This document shows positions 44,051 to 52,833 of a DNA stretch of 64,000 bases, one piece after another. Location: NCBI GenBank assembly GCA_910585665.1, contig CAJUFI010000001.1:94627-158626 (forward strand), written 5' to 3'. The translations under genes were made by a program, and so were the position numbers. The notes beneath the pieces were generated by a model. The model was given only the letters and a program-made list of their open reading frames with translations. It was not told where the DNA came from and did no database searches. Positions within the stretch are counted from its first letter, which is position 1. Each line of letters starts with the position of its first letter. The stretch comes from an uncultured Acetatifactor sp. Its GTDB lineage: Bacteria; Bacillota; Clostridia; Lachnospirales; Lachnospiraceae.

Positions 44051-44777
44051 GCCGCTCCTCCTCTCCGAAAATCTGCAGATAGACCTCCTCCAGCCCTTTC
44101 GCGCCGCCGTATTTCCCGCAGAGCGCCTCCACGCTGCCCCGGTCCACCAGACGGCCTGCTTTCAGCAGCAGAATCTCCGCCGCGATGGGCTCGATGTCCG
44201 AGACCACATGGGTGGACACCAGGATGATGCGGTCTCCGGAAAGAGCCCGGATCTGCTCCCGGATACGCACCCGCTCCCTGGGATCCAGCCCTGCGGTGGG
44301 CTCGTCCAGGATGACGCACCTGGGATTCCCCAGCACGGCCTGGGCGATCAGCACCCGCTGCTTCATCCCGCCGGAGTAGGCGCTGACCGGGCGCTTCCGC
44401 TCGTCCCACAGGTTCACGAACCGCAGCACCCGCTCCAGCTCCGCGGGCTGCTCCTTTCCGGGAATCCCTTTCAGGGCGGCCATATAGGACAGGAAACGCA
44501 TGCCGGAAAAATGCTCGTACATGCCCTGCTGCTGGGGCGCATAGCCCAGAATGCTCCGGTAGGCCGCGCCCAGGGCTCTGATCTCCTTTCCCTCCCATCT
44601 GACCTGGCCGCCCGTGGGACGCAGATTGCCGGAAATGATGTTCATGAGGGTGGATTTCCCCGCCCCGTTGGGCCCCAGGAGCCCATAGACGCCGGGCTCC
44701 AGGGCCAGGCTGACCTGATCCAGGGCCAGCTTGTCCTTATATCGTTTTGTGATTTGACTGATTTCCAGCATTGCCAT
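44028..44777 (-). CDS. ABC transporter ATP-binding protein
   Basis: 249 residues. Walker A GLLGPNGAGKST (about residues 32-43), Q loop GYAPQQQGM, signature YSGGMKQRV (about residue 136), Walker B CVILDEPTAGLD, and the H-loop His in LVSTHVVSD. It powers the permease whose gene overlaps its 3' end. Starts 2 bp after the lipoprotein stop. Confidence 0.95.
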   Translation of the reverse strand: MAMLEISQITKRYKDKLALDQVSLALEPGVYGLLGPNGAGKSTLMNIISGNLRPTGGQVRWEGKEIRALGAAYRSILGYAPQQQGMYEHFSGMRFLSYMAALKGIPGKEQPAELERVLRFVNLWDERKRPVSAYSGGMKQRVLIAQAVLGNPRCVILDEPTAGLDPRERVRIREQIRALSGDRIILVSTHVVSDIEPIAAEILLLKAGRLVDRGSVEALCGKYGGAKGLEEVYLQIFGEEERHVSSDGL

Positions 44778-44779
44778 GG

Positions 44780-46261
44780 CTATTCTCCCTTTCCGGTCAT
44801 GTTGATTTTGCGGAAATTGGCATTGCCCGCGAACAGATCCTCCTGGGAGATCAGGCCGTACTGGTAGCGAGTGATTTCATAGGAGCCGTCGCCGTTGTCT
44901 ATATAATCGTAGTCATAAACCGTCAGGACCTCAGCGTCCAGCACGGCGCGGAATTCCAGGCTCCAGCCCAGGCTTTGGTTCACCAGAGAGGAATGGCTGA
45001 CTTCACCCGTATTTACATCGATGAAGTCAAAGGTACGGTCGCCGCGGCCGCTGTCGCAGCGGAGCTTATCTCCTATCCTGTCATAAAGATAGCTGCTCCC
45101 CTCCCGTCTGCACAGCTCTTTCTCCGCCCCGGTGCGCAGGTCCAGACTGGTGACGCTGCCGTCAGTGTTGGAGGCGAAGATCATATTCTTATCCGCCAGG
45201 GTGTAATTTCCGGTTTTGTTGTCCTGGCGGAAGCGGATTTCCAGCTGAGGATTATCCAGCGCCACCGTGGCGAACACTGTCTGGGAGTTCTCATACAGAT
45301 CCTTGTAACCATCGTCAGAGAAGATTTCTTCGCCGGAAACCTCTCTTCCGTAATCTATCCCTTTCAGCACAAGCGTTCTGTCATAGCAGCCCGCCAGCCT
45401 CCAGGAAACAGAGCTGTCAAAGTCCAGGGAGCAGACTTCCTGTTCCTGCCCTGAGGACAGGTCCAGATGCACCAGTTTCCGCTCCGCGGAGTTGAAGTAG
45501 GTGCCCTCGCTGCCCTGTTCCGAGGTCAGCTTCTTGGTCACCACATAGATGCCGCTGTCGTCCCCCATCACCAGGTCCTCCAGCGTCAGAGAGGGGTCGA
45601 ACATATGGACCGTCTCACGCCCGGTGCCGTCCAGATTGGCCCGGTAAAGGACGGCGGCGCTGCCCTCGGTATCAGAGGACTGGGAGCCAAGCACGTCTGC
45701 GCTGAAAGAGGCTGCCATGGAACCGTCATCGTCCTGCCTTTTGCTCAGCAAATACAGGGAATCCTGCCATGTGAAGAGAAGCGTGGAGCCGATGTAAAAG
45801 CTGTCGTAGGGCAAGACTGCCGTACAGTCCACGGAATCATGACTGCATCCCGCATTGCTGCACAGATACACCTCCTGCAGCGCCTGAAAGTCCATATACA
45901 TCAGATGGAGACCGTAATTTCCATCGGACAGCTTCGTCGGCTCAAAGGTATAGTAATAGTAGCCGTCTTTTGTGTGGCACCCTTCATCATTCTGGGTGGC
46001 CAGGAGCTGCAGACCGCCGGTTCCGCCTGCAGCGCTGTCCTGGGATGTCCGCTCGACTTCACCGAAATCCGCCTGCGCCGTTCCGGCAGCGCCATTCGTG
46101 CCGGCAGCGCCTTCTGCTCCGGCGGTGTCTGTCCCCACAGCGCCTTCCGCTCCGGCCTGGCTGTTTTCCTGTCCGCCCGCCGCCTGGGAGTCGCTCCCGC
46201 CGCAGGCGGTCAGGGAAAGGACTATGCTTGCTGATAGTAAGACTGCGATTGTTTTTTTCAT
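44780..46261 (-). CDS. Lipoprotein of an ABC exporter operon (beta-propeller-like)
   Basis: 493 residues. Lipoprotein signal MKKTIAVLLSASIVLSLTACGG with the lipobox Cys at about residue 20, then an Ala-Gly-Glu-rich linker and a WD/DUF5050-like repeat domain (GYYYYTFEPTKLSDGNYGLH, YKDLYENSQ, YDYDYIDNGDGS). The motif YLCSNAGCSHDSVDC is typical of lipoproteins in Lachnospiraceae ABC/two-component loci. The ATG at 46261 has AAGGAGG nine bases upstream; the frame open to 46327 crosses the promoter. First gene of the operon. Confidence 0.87.
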   Translation of the reverse strand: MKKTIAVLLSASIVLSLTACGGSDSQAAGGQENSQAGAEGAVGTDTAGAEGAAGTNGAAGTAQADFGEVERTSQDSAAGGTGGLQLLATQNDEGCHTKDGYYYYTFEPTKLSDGNYGLHLMYMDFQALQEVYLCSNAGCSHDSVDCTAVLPYDSFYIGSTLLFTWQDSLYLLSKRQDDDGSMAASFSADVLGSQSSDTEGSAAVLYRANLDGTGRETVHMFDPSLTLEDLVMGDDSGIYVVTKKLTSEQGSEGTYFNSAERKLVHLDLSSGQEQEVCSLDFDSSVSWRLAGCYDRTLVLKGIDYGREVSGEEIFSDDGYKDLYENSQTVFATVALDNPQLEIRFRQDNKTGNYTLADKNMIFASNTDGSVTSLDLRTGAEKELCRREGSSYLYDRIGDKLRCDSGRGDRTFDFIDVNTGEVSHSSLVNQSLGWSLEFRAVLDAEVLTVYDYDYIDNGDGSYEITRYQYGLISQEDLFAGNANFRKINMTGKGE

Positions 46262-46309
46262 GAGAAAAGACCTCCTTATGTTCTGCGTTTGATTTTGCAT
46301 AAGGAGAGC

Positions 46310-46338
46310 ATAATGGAAAAAAGTCAAATTTTTGTCAA
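46310..46338 (-). promoter_or_regulatory. Promoter of the lipoprotein-ABC operon
   Basis: Minus-strand perfect TTGACA (46333-46338), 17-bp spacer, CATTAT (46310-46315), about 48 bp before the ATG at 46261. Confidence 0.55.
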
Positions 46339-46439
46339 AGAATATGGGGATGCTATATTAAGATTTGTTTATATATGTGCAGCGATGAAAAATCCTGGGC
46401 AGAACCCGGATAAACGGGCATGACCGCCCAGATGAGACG

Positions 46440-46507
46440 GCCGCTTTCCATCCAGCCGGAAAGCGGCACCACACCTAAGCTAAGCCCATTCCTGACAGGG
46501 TCATACT
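46440..46507. other. 10-bp perfect hairpin and small gene remnant in a 400-bp intergenic region
   Basis: GCCGCTTTCC (46440-46449) pairs with GGAAAGCGGC (46458-46467). At 46471-46507 the minus strand encodes YDPVRNGLSLGV, nearly the same as YDPVRNRLSIGVGN in the gene at 49411-50238, down to shared bases (TTCCTGACAGGGTCATA). A further decayed minus-strand stretch follows at 46551-46660 (TVARCYEQMERDGFQFAEPF, stop-terminated). Confidence 0.5.
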
Positions 46508-46663
46508 GTGATTCTATTGTTTTTCCAGTGGAATGCTTTTCTTACTTGCGCTTTCACAGTATAGCATGCGGCTCTCTGATTTCGCGTGATTCCTTAAAGG
46601 GTTCCGCGAATTGAAACCCGTCCCGCTCCATTTGTTCATAGCACCTGGCCACCGTCTCCCTCT

Positions 46664-48316
46664 TCAGATAACCGACAGATTTATTTCAACCATTCCCCCA
46701 TGGGGCGCGGCGTTCCTAATCTCCAGACTGCCGCCGTGCTTTTCGCAGAGCACACGGCTGACGGCAAGGCCCATTCCCAGATGCCCCGCCTCTCCGGTGG
46801 GCAGGAATGCTTTCTTTCGTTTCTGTAGGATTTCGTCCGAAAAGCCGTCTCCGTCATCGGTCACTGCAATCTGCAGCATGTACCCGGAAAGCACAAAATC
46901 CACAGATATGGTATTTTGTGCAAATCTGGTCGCATTTTCAAATACATTCTCCAGAATCCGGTGCAGAATGACGATGTCCGCTTTCACTGTCTTCTCCGGA
47001 TTCCCGTCTGCGTTTCCAGCCCTGTCTCGGTAGGCCTTGGGGCCTGTTTTCTGCGCGGCTTCCTGTCTTCTACTGCCCTCGTCAGGGCGGCTGCTATCGG
47101 AACGGGTTTTGGGGACTGCCTTTTGCGCGGCATTCTGCCATCTGCCGCCCGCGTCCGGGCGGCCGCCATTGGAACGGGCTTTTGGAGAGCCCTCCTGCTC
47201 CAGGCCGCTTTCCGGCAGCGCACAGGTCACATGCAGCGCGATTCCGGCACCGGCGGCCATCACTTCCAAGTCCTCCCGGATGCTCTCCACCAGCTTCCTG
47301 ACAGGAATCTCTTCCCGGTGGATTTCCATGTCCTCCAGCTGGTTCAGCTCCCGCACCGATTCGGTGTATTGTTCCAGTCTCTTTGCCGCCAGGTTCAGAT
47401 TCCCTGCGATGCGCTCTGCCTTTTCCGGGCTGATCTTCCCGGCGGGCAGGTTCATCTGGAGATATTCCGTGTACCCTTCGATGATCGCGATGGGATTGCG
47501 CAGGTCATGGGCGATGGATGCCTGCATCAGCCTGCGCTGTTCCAGCATGTTCCACAGGGTCCGGTTGTTTTCGGCCAGCTGTCCCCGCATGGCCTCGAAA
47601 GAGCGGCATAGGCCGCCCATCTCGTCCCCACAGGCATATTCCAGAGAAAAATCCAGGTTCTGGGCGGCGATTTCCTCAGTGGCGTCAGACAGGAGCTTTA
47701 TGGGCAGGGCAAGCCTTTTTTTGTAAAAATAGAAGCCGCAAAGCAGAATGCCGCCAACGGACAGCACTGCCGGGACGATGACCATGGCCGCGCCGCAGAA
47801 CTGATATGCCAGTTTCCGCTTAGGCGTCAGCGTATCGTAGCCCAGCTCCAGTTTCTGGATGGAATAGGTGGCATCCAGCATGATTTCGTTCGTCTCGATT
47901 CTGGCGGCATCGGGGCCTTCTGTCACTTCAGACCGTGCCTTCACAGTTACATCGTCCTCCACTGTCACAGATCCCACCGCCTCCGTGACGATTCCCGGCA
48001 GCTTCGATTCCTCGCCGAATGTCAGCAGATGAGACTCGCTGGTCTGGGTGCCGTCTTCCAACGTATACTCGATTGTCAGGTATGCGGCGTTGGCATCCGG
48101 CAGCAAATACCGGCGAAAGGCCGCACAGCCCGCAATGACCAGCCCGGAGAGGAGCGCCACGACACAGAATGTGCCGAAGACGGTGAGCATGAAGAAGCCG
48201 CGGAGGGAGATGTCCCGGCTCGCGGCTTTTCCCCGGGTGTGCCTGTTTTTAGGTTGGCGGCCTGTTTGCCGGTGTTTTTCGGAATCTCCTGAGGTTGTCA
48301 TCTGCCTGTCTTTCAT
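46664..48316 (-). CDS. Sensor histidine kinase with repeat insertion
   Basis: 550 residues. Basic start, helix 1 (GFFMLTVFGTFCVVALLSGL), extracytoplasmic domain, helix 2 (VIVPAVLSVGGILLCGFYFY), HAMP, phosphoacceptor His in SIAHDLRNPIAIIEGYTEYL, N box ENVFENATRFA, G1 VTDDGDGF, G2 GHLGMGLAVS. About 60 residues of 24-residue tandem repeats (SPKARSNGGRPDAGGRW and relatives) are inserted in the ATP-binding domain just before the N box. The ATG at 48316 follows AAAGGTGG; a GTG at 48328 is too close to that site. Paired with the response regulator at 48475-49158. Confidence 0.9.
   Translation of the reverse strand: MKDRQMTTSGDSEKHRQTGRQPKNRHTRGKAASRDISLRGFFMLTVFGTFCVVALLSGLVIAGCAAFRRYLLPDANAAYLTIEYTLEDGTQTSESHLLTFGEESKLPGIVTEAVGSVTVEDDVTVKARSEVTEGPDAARIETNEIMLDATYSIQKLELGYDTLTPKRKLAYQFCGAAMVIVPAVLSVGGILLCGFYFYKKRLALPIKLLSDATEEIAAQNLDFSLEYACGDEMGGLCRSFEAMRGQLAENNRTLWNMLEQRRLMQASIAHDLRNPIAIIEGYTEYLQMNLPAGKISPEKAERIAGNLNLAAKRLEQYTESVRELNQLEDMEIHREEIPVRKLVESIREDLEVMAAGAGIALHVTCALPESGLEQEGSPKARSNGGRPDAGGRWQNAAQKAVPKTRSDSSRPDEGSRRQEAAQKTGPKAYRDRAGNADGNPEKTVKADIVILHRILENVFENATRFAQNTISVDFVLSGYMLQIAVTDDGDGFSDEILQKRKKAFLPTGEAGHLGMGLAVSRVLCEKHGGSLEIRNAAPHGGMVEINLSVI
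47020..47205 (-). repeat. 72-bp in-frame tandem repeat inside the kinase gene
   Basis: Two full imperfect 72-bp units and a partial third, encoding PKARSN..., PKTRSD... and PKAYRD... The unit length keeps the frame. Confidence 0.8.
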
Positions 48317-48408
48317 ATCATATTCCACCTTTATGTTCCGGGCAGCGTCGACTTTATCTGCCCAAATCCGCTCACCCCCAGTAAACGCAACGTTTCCATG
48401 GACTATAG

Positions 48409-48494
48409 CCCTTCTTCCTATGGAAAGCCCTTCTTCCTATGGAAAGTCCTTCTTCCTATGGAAAGTCCTTCTTCCTATGGAAAGTCCTTCTTCC
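48409..48494. repeat. 19-bp tandem array between response regulator and kinase genes
   Basis: Four full 19-bp units (CCCTTCTTCCTATGGAAAG with C/T at the first base) plus a partial fifth. The array overlaps the last codons of the response regulator gene. On the minus strand each unit carries GGAAGAAGG, a ribosome-binding-site-like purine run, and can fold as CTTTCC/GGAAG. Confidence 0.9.
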
Positions 48495-49158
48495 ATTTGT
48501 AGCCAACGCCCCAGACTGTTTCGATATAGTCCAGCCCTGTGACCTCTCTCAGCCTTGCCCTGATTTTCCGGACGTACTCTTTTATGACATTGCTGTCACC
48601 TTCCGCATCATATCCCCACACCATTTCATAAATCCGCTCTTTGTCAAAGACCTGGTTGGCATTGGTCATAAGGAACGCAATCAAATCGAATTCCCGTTTG
48701 GAAAAGGCGATTTCCTGTCCATTCCAGGAAACCAGACGCTGCGACAGATTCACTATCAGCCCATTGGAAGTCAGCACCGAGGGCCTGCTTCTGCTGCGCT
48801 CGTCCCGGCGCAGATGGGCGGCTACCCGCGCCGACAGCTCGCCCAGGCTGAACGGCTTGGTAATGTAGTCATCCCCGCCGTACTGGAGCCCGTTGATTTT
48901 ATCCTGTTCGGTAATCCGCGCGGTCAAGAACAGGATGGGACAGGCAATATGGCTGCGTATGTTCCTGCACAGCTCCAGCCCGTCCATCCCCGGCATGTTG
49001 ATGTCCAGAATGATCAGGTCAGGCTGCTTTGGCAGCAGAGAGATTGCTTCTCCCGCGCTGTTAGCCGCCATTGTCTCATAACCGCAGTCCTGTAGGTGGT
49101 CGGTCAGAAGTTCAGTCATCATCTTTTCATCGTCTACAATCAGGATTTTATATGCCAT
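48475..49158 (-). CDS. OmpR-family response regulator
   Basis: 227 residues. Receiver with VDDEKMM, phosphoacceptor in LIILDINMPGMDGLEL, FLTARIT and YITKPFSLGEL. Winged helix ends IKEYVRKIRARLRE and ETVWGVGYKWKK. ATG at 49158 with GGAGGAG seven bases upstream. Operon with the kinase at 46664-48316; probable regulator of the lipoprotein-ABC operon downstream. Confidence 0.93.
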   Translation of the reverse strand: MAYKILIVDDEKMMTELLTDHLQDCGYETMAANSAGEAISLLPKQPDLIILDINMPGMDGLELCRNIRSHIACPILFLTARITEQDKINGLQYGGDDYITKPFSLGELSARVAAHLRRDERSRSRPSVLTSNGLIVNLSQRLVSWNGQEIAFSKREFDLIAFLMTNANQVFDKERIYEMVWGYDAEGDSNVIKEYVRKIRARLREVTGLDYIETVWGVGYKWKKDFP

Positions 49159-49410
49159 TGCCGCCACTCCTCCGCTGTTTCATGCAGAACAGATTCTCTC
49201 CGATGCAGCATCTCGCTTTGCCTTTCCTATCCGGCTGACTGCCTTGCTCCGTAAGCATACGGGCTATCCTGGTCAGGCCGTTCGGAAACTGTATATCTGT
49301 TCTACCACGAAAGCAGTCTCCTCGTCAATGACGAATTTTTATGTCCATTTCATTCCCGGAGATTCCTCTGTCAGTCGGAACCTCCATCCGCTTCCCCGCA
49401 GGTCCAAGCG

Positions 49411-50238
49411 TCACCTCTTTGAAAGGGGCAGATACATCCATTTTTCATAGCGTTCCACCGCTTTCTGGTGGATAGAACTGGGAACGCCCACCTTATTTCC
49501 CACTTCCTCTATCCGCCCATGCCTTACCTCACATCTGGTGTCATTAATTATGAATTCCCTGCTGGTATCGACTCCTAATTCATTCAGGAATTCCAGCATC
49601 ATCGGCGTGCTGACCGCCGCACGATGCAGCGCCGAAAACGCCTGCTGGTCGCCGAAACTGATCAGTGCGCTCAAGCCAAACGCAAATGAACCAGCATTTT
49701 GGTAATCCTCCGCCGTTCCCTTTCCATAGCTGTCAATCCTGACCCTATCCCTTTCCACCGTGAACTTATAGCCATTGCCAAATGAAAAGACATTTCCCAC
49801 ACCTATGCTCAGCCGATTCCTGACAGGGTCATAGCCTGTGGGATGTGTGGTCTTATATGGATGGTCCAGTCTGCCAAAAACATTTATTTCCTCCGGCGTA
49901 TAGCTTACTGCCGCGTTGACGGTGAACACTTTCTCTCCATTGATGGAAAAGATGCACGTAGTTGCGTCAGCCATCTCCGAAGTGATTTCGATTTCATCCC
50001 CCTGCAGCGTATCCAGCACATTTTTTCCCAGCCCCATCTCCTCCATCAGGCTGACCATCTTTTTGATGCCGCTTTTCCGCTGCTGGTCAAAACCATTCAG
50101 CGAATGGGAATCCCTGCCGTCCAGGTCATCGTTAAAATACTCTGCAAATTCGTCGCGCAGACCGTCTTTTGTCGATAGTTTCCCTGTTTTCATGTTGTAA
50201 ATATAGGAATTTACGCTTCCTACTCCGCTAATGCCCAT
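49411..50238 (-). CDS. Hypothetical protein of a Lachnospiraceae-type family
   Basis: 275 residues from ATG 50238 (GGAGG just upstream). Starts MGISGVGSVNSYIYNMKTGK; middle TGYDPVRNRLSIGVGNVFSF; ends with a basic helix (HQKAVERYEKWMYLPLSKR). No signal peptide, helices or motif I can name. A short piece of a paralogue survives at 46471-46507, so the family has been present in more than one copy. It lies about 45 bp after the ABC ATPase gene on the same strand; no function can be inferred. Confidence 0.65.
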   Translation of the reverse strand: MGISGVGSVNSYIYNMKTGKLSTKDGLRDEFAEYFNDDLDGRDSHSLNGFDQQRKSGIKKMVSLMEEMGLGKNVLDTLQGDEIEITSEMADATTCIFSINGEKVFTVNAAVSYTPEEINVFGRLDHPYKTTHPTGYDPVRNRLSIGVGNVFSFGNGYKFTVERDRVRIDSYGKGTAEDYQNAGSFAFGLSALISFGDQQAFSALHRAAVSTPMMLEFLNELGVDTSREFIINDTRCEVRHGRIEEVGNKVGVPSSIHQKAVERYEKWMYLPLSKR

Positions 50239-50283
50239 TTTTTCCTCCATTCAGCTGTATTCGCTCTCATTATCATCCGTTGG

Positions 50284-50958
50284 TTACCTTTTTTGATTTA
50301 CTGTGGTCAGTCTGCCGCCCGATAAGCCCAGCACTTCATCAGCACAGGACGCAACCTTGTGGGAGTGCGTGACAAGGATGACGCAGCGATTCTCATTCCT
50401 GACAAGGCCTGAAAGGAGCGCCATGATCCCGTCCTGTGTGCTTTCGTCCAGATTTCCCGTGGGCTCGTCCGCGATCAGGATATCCGGGTTGTGGGACAAC
50501 GCCCTTGCTATGCCTGTCCGCTGCTGTTCTCCGCCGGACAGCTTCCCTGTCTTCCTGTCTGCGGTCTCCCGGTCGATGCCGACTTTTTCCAAAAGCCTGT
50601 ATGCGGCCGCCTTTTTGTCGCCGCTTTTATGGCCGCTCAAATGCATGGCCAGGACGACATTTTCCACAGCGGAAGCGCCCGGCAGCAGATTATAGCTTTG
50701 AAAAATCACGCCGATGCTCTGCGCCCTGTATCTGTCCTTGTTTATGCTCTTCAAATCCTGGCCGTTATAGAAGATCGCTCCCTGTGTACACACGTCAAGC
50801 CCGGAAATCAGGGAGAGCAGCGTGGTTTTGCCAGCGCCGGATTTTCCGATAATGGCATACATCTTCCCCGCCTGAAAATCCGCAGTGATGCCGCGCAGTA
50901 CAGGCGGCCCGGATTTTTCATAGGCGTAAGACAGGTTATCCAGATGCAATATACTCAT
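50284..50958 (-). CDS. ABC transporter ATP-binding protein (LolD/MacB type)
   Basis: 224 residues. Walker A IIGKSGAGKTTLLSLISGLD, Q loop VIFQSYNLLP, signature LSGGEQQRTGIARAL, Walker B ILIADEPTGNLD, H loop VTHSHKV. This type partners FtsX-like permeases and exports or senses peptides and antibiotics. ATG 50958 has AAAGGAGGTGATAAC. Its permease (51351-52763) is upstream, separated by a flavoprotein-gene relic. Confidence 0.94.
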   Translation of the reverse strand: MSILHLDNLSYAYEKSGPPVLRGITADFQAGKMYAIIGKSGAGKTTLLSLISGLDVCTQGAIFYNGQDLKSINKDRYRAQSIGVIFQSYNLLPGASAVENVVLAMHLSGHKSGDKKAAAYRLLEKVGIDRETADRKTGKLSGGEQQRTGIARALSHNPDILIADEPTGNLDESTQDGIMALLSGLVRNENRCVILVTHSHKVASCADEVLGLSGGRLTTVNQKR

Positions 50959-51163
50959 GTTATCACCTCCTTTCCGATGGACGTTCCTTGATTGCTTTTT
51001 ACTCAGTATATCGGAGAAAAACGGTTTTTTCTGATGGCCATTGGAATAAATCGTAGCCAAAATGGCAACAACCGACAGGTCAGGCCTGATAGGACAGGGA
51101 CTGCATCCGGCAAGAAGTGCTGTCAGAAAATCGCAGCATTTCCGGACAGCCCTTTGAGGGGTA

Positions 51164-51325
51164 TCAGCGGATGAAGTTCGTCCGGCAGGGCGCTTCCTTC
51201 TCCGGAAGGCCGTAAGTCTCCTCGATGCTCTTCATCAGGAAGGACATATTCCTGGCCAGCGTCCGCATGGTCTGCAGCCCCTCCCCGTCCTGGGCCGCCT
51301 GTCCCGGTTCCCTGCCGTGGATGCT
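51164..51325 (-). pseudogene. C-terminal fragment of a flavodoxin-fold NAD(P)H oxidoreductase
   Basis: The minus strand encodes HGREPGQAAQDGEGLQTM followed by RTLARNMSFLMKSIEETYG and LPEKEAPCRTNFIR, then a stop. This is the usual C-terminus of NADPH-dependent FMN-reductase-like proteins. The FMN-binding N-terminal part is missing. It lies between the permease and ATPase genes of one ABC system. Confidence 0.75.
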
Positions 51326-51350
51326 GTTTCAAATTTGCTATTGATATTTC

Positions 51351-52763
51351 TTAGCCGGACTTTCCCCACAGGATTTTCATAGGCTCGTATCTTGTGATAT
51401 AGAAAATCCCCGCCACATTCGTAAGCAGGCCCAGCGCCAGCGAAATCATGGCGATAAGCACAATGCTTTCCGGGGCCAGGACGATCTCCACTTCCTGGAG
51501 GGCAGACACAGTTTCCTTTGCGCCTGCCGTACTGGAAAGAATGTCCCCGAAGTCCGGCTGCGGCTGTTGTTCCACGAGATTGGCCTGCTCCTCCATGATT
51601 GCGTCGGATATGGGCTGGGCGATCACGCTGCCCACACCGAAACCGATGCACAGGCAAAGCGCCATGACGCAGACGGATTCGCAGATGAGCCCAAACGCCA
51701 CTTTCCCCTTTGGCATGCCCATTGCCCGGAGTACGCCGATTTCGTATTTTCTTTCCCGGACGCCCAGCATGGACAGCAGGATCAAGACCAGGCAGCCTAC
51801 CGACAGAATCACTGCAAGGAAAGCGGCGGAAATGTTCTTCAGGCTCTCAACGGGTTTGACGATATTGTTATAGCTTGCCGCGTCTACATTGACATTGTAG
51901 ACTTCGTCCAGCCCGTTTTCCCGCAGATAGCTTTCAAATGCAGGAGCCAGGTCAGGGCTTTTCAAATAGTAGACCGCAGTTACATAAAGTCCCTGGATAC
52001 TGTGTTCTTCCAGCGTGGAAAAGCTGGTGAGGATTTCGTTGCGCCGATTGGTGACCGCCCAGTCACTGCCATCAGGCTGCGGCGTGGTAATATCCAGATA
52101 GATTCCGCAGACGGTCAGATGGAGCGGCCCTACCTCCGTGCTGTTCACATCTTGCAAGTCAAAGCTGTCGCCCAGGTTCAGGCCGTTCAAATCCGCAAAA
52201 TCCCGGCTCACCATGCACTCGCCGGGAGCGGCGAACAAGCTGCCCTCATCAAGCTCACGGAGCCCACGGGCAAAGTCCTCCATCAGGGAACTGTCAGAAT
52301 AGCCCAGGACAGTCGTATTGGGCGCTTGTCTTCGTGGCTGTGTATCATGGGTGTCCGATTCCGTAAAGCTATTCCAGGCGTCCGAAGCAAGGCTTCTTTC
52401 TTCTCCGCCCTGGTCCAATCCAATGAGCCCGTCGCCATAGGTTTGGCGCGAGCCTTGAAAGAGCGTGTTTCTTACAGCGTCAGATTTGGAAAAGGCGATG
52501 TATTGTTCTGTGGTGATTTCTGGATTACGGTACATACCGTCCTCGTCAGGCTCCGTGAGCGCCAGCAGCTTTCTTAAATCGGGTGTAAAATACACACTTG
52601 CGCCGAAGCGGTCGGAATAATCATCAATGACCGCCGCTGTGGTGAAATGTATCATGGCCGATACCGTGACTGCCAGGAAGCTGATGGTCAGCACGGCGCC
52701 GATCAGCAGGTACCGCCCTTTGTTTCGCACTATATTTTTGAGCGCGTGTCCTATCAAATACAT
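51351..52763 (-). CDS. FtsX/MacB-type ABC transporter permease
   Basis: 470 residues. N-terminal helix (GRYLLIGAVLTISFLAVTVSAM), a roughly 250-residue extracytoplasmic domain with FFAAPGECMVSRDFADLNGL-type MacB features, then three C-terminal helices (ILSVGCLVLILLSML, VCVMALCLCIGFGVGSVI, IVLIAMISLALGLLTNVAGIF) and the FtsX motif RKYEIGVLRAMGM. AGGAGG precedes the ATG. Expected partner of the ATPase at 50284. Confidence 0.92.
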   Translation of the reverse strand: MYLIGHALKNIVRNKGRYLLIGAVLTISFLAVTVSAMIHFTTAAVIDDYSDRFGASVYFTPDLRKLLALTEPDEDGMYRNPEITTEQYIAFSKSDAVRNTLFQGSRQTYGDGLIGLDQGGEERSLASDAWNSFTESDTHDTQPRRQAPNTTVLGYSDSSLMEDFARGLRELDEGSLFAAPGECMVSRDFADLNGLNLGDSFDLQDVNSTEVGPLHLTVCGIYLDITTPQPDGSDWAVTNRRNEILTSFSTLEEHSIQGLYVTAVYYLKSPDLAPAFESYLRENGLDEVYNVNVDAASYNNIVKPVESLKNISAAFLAVILSVGCLVLILLSMLGVRERKYEIGVLRAMGMPKGKVAFGLICESVCVMALCLCIGFGVGSVIAQPISDAIMEEQANLVEQQPQPDFGDILSSTAGAKETVSALQEVEIVLAPESIVLIAMISLALGLLTNVAGIFYITRYEPMKILWGKSG

Positions 52764-52833
52764 AAAAACCTCCTGTATGCGTTATGGAAAGCCCCGCGGC
52801 CGGCTTTCTGGATACAGTCTATCAGAAGCAATG

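Noticed and set aside
48409..48494. CRISPR array
   Set aside because: Units are contiguous 19-mers without spacers, and no cas genes are present; the same holds for the 18-bp array at 56497.
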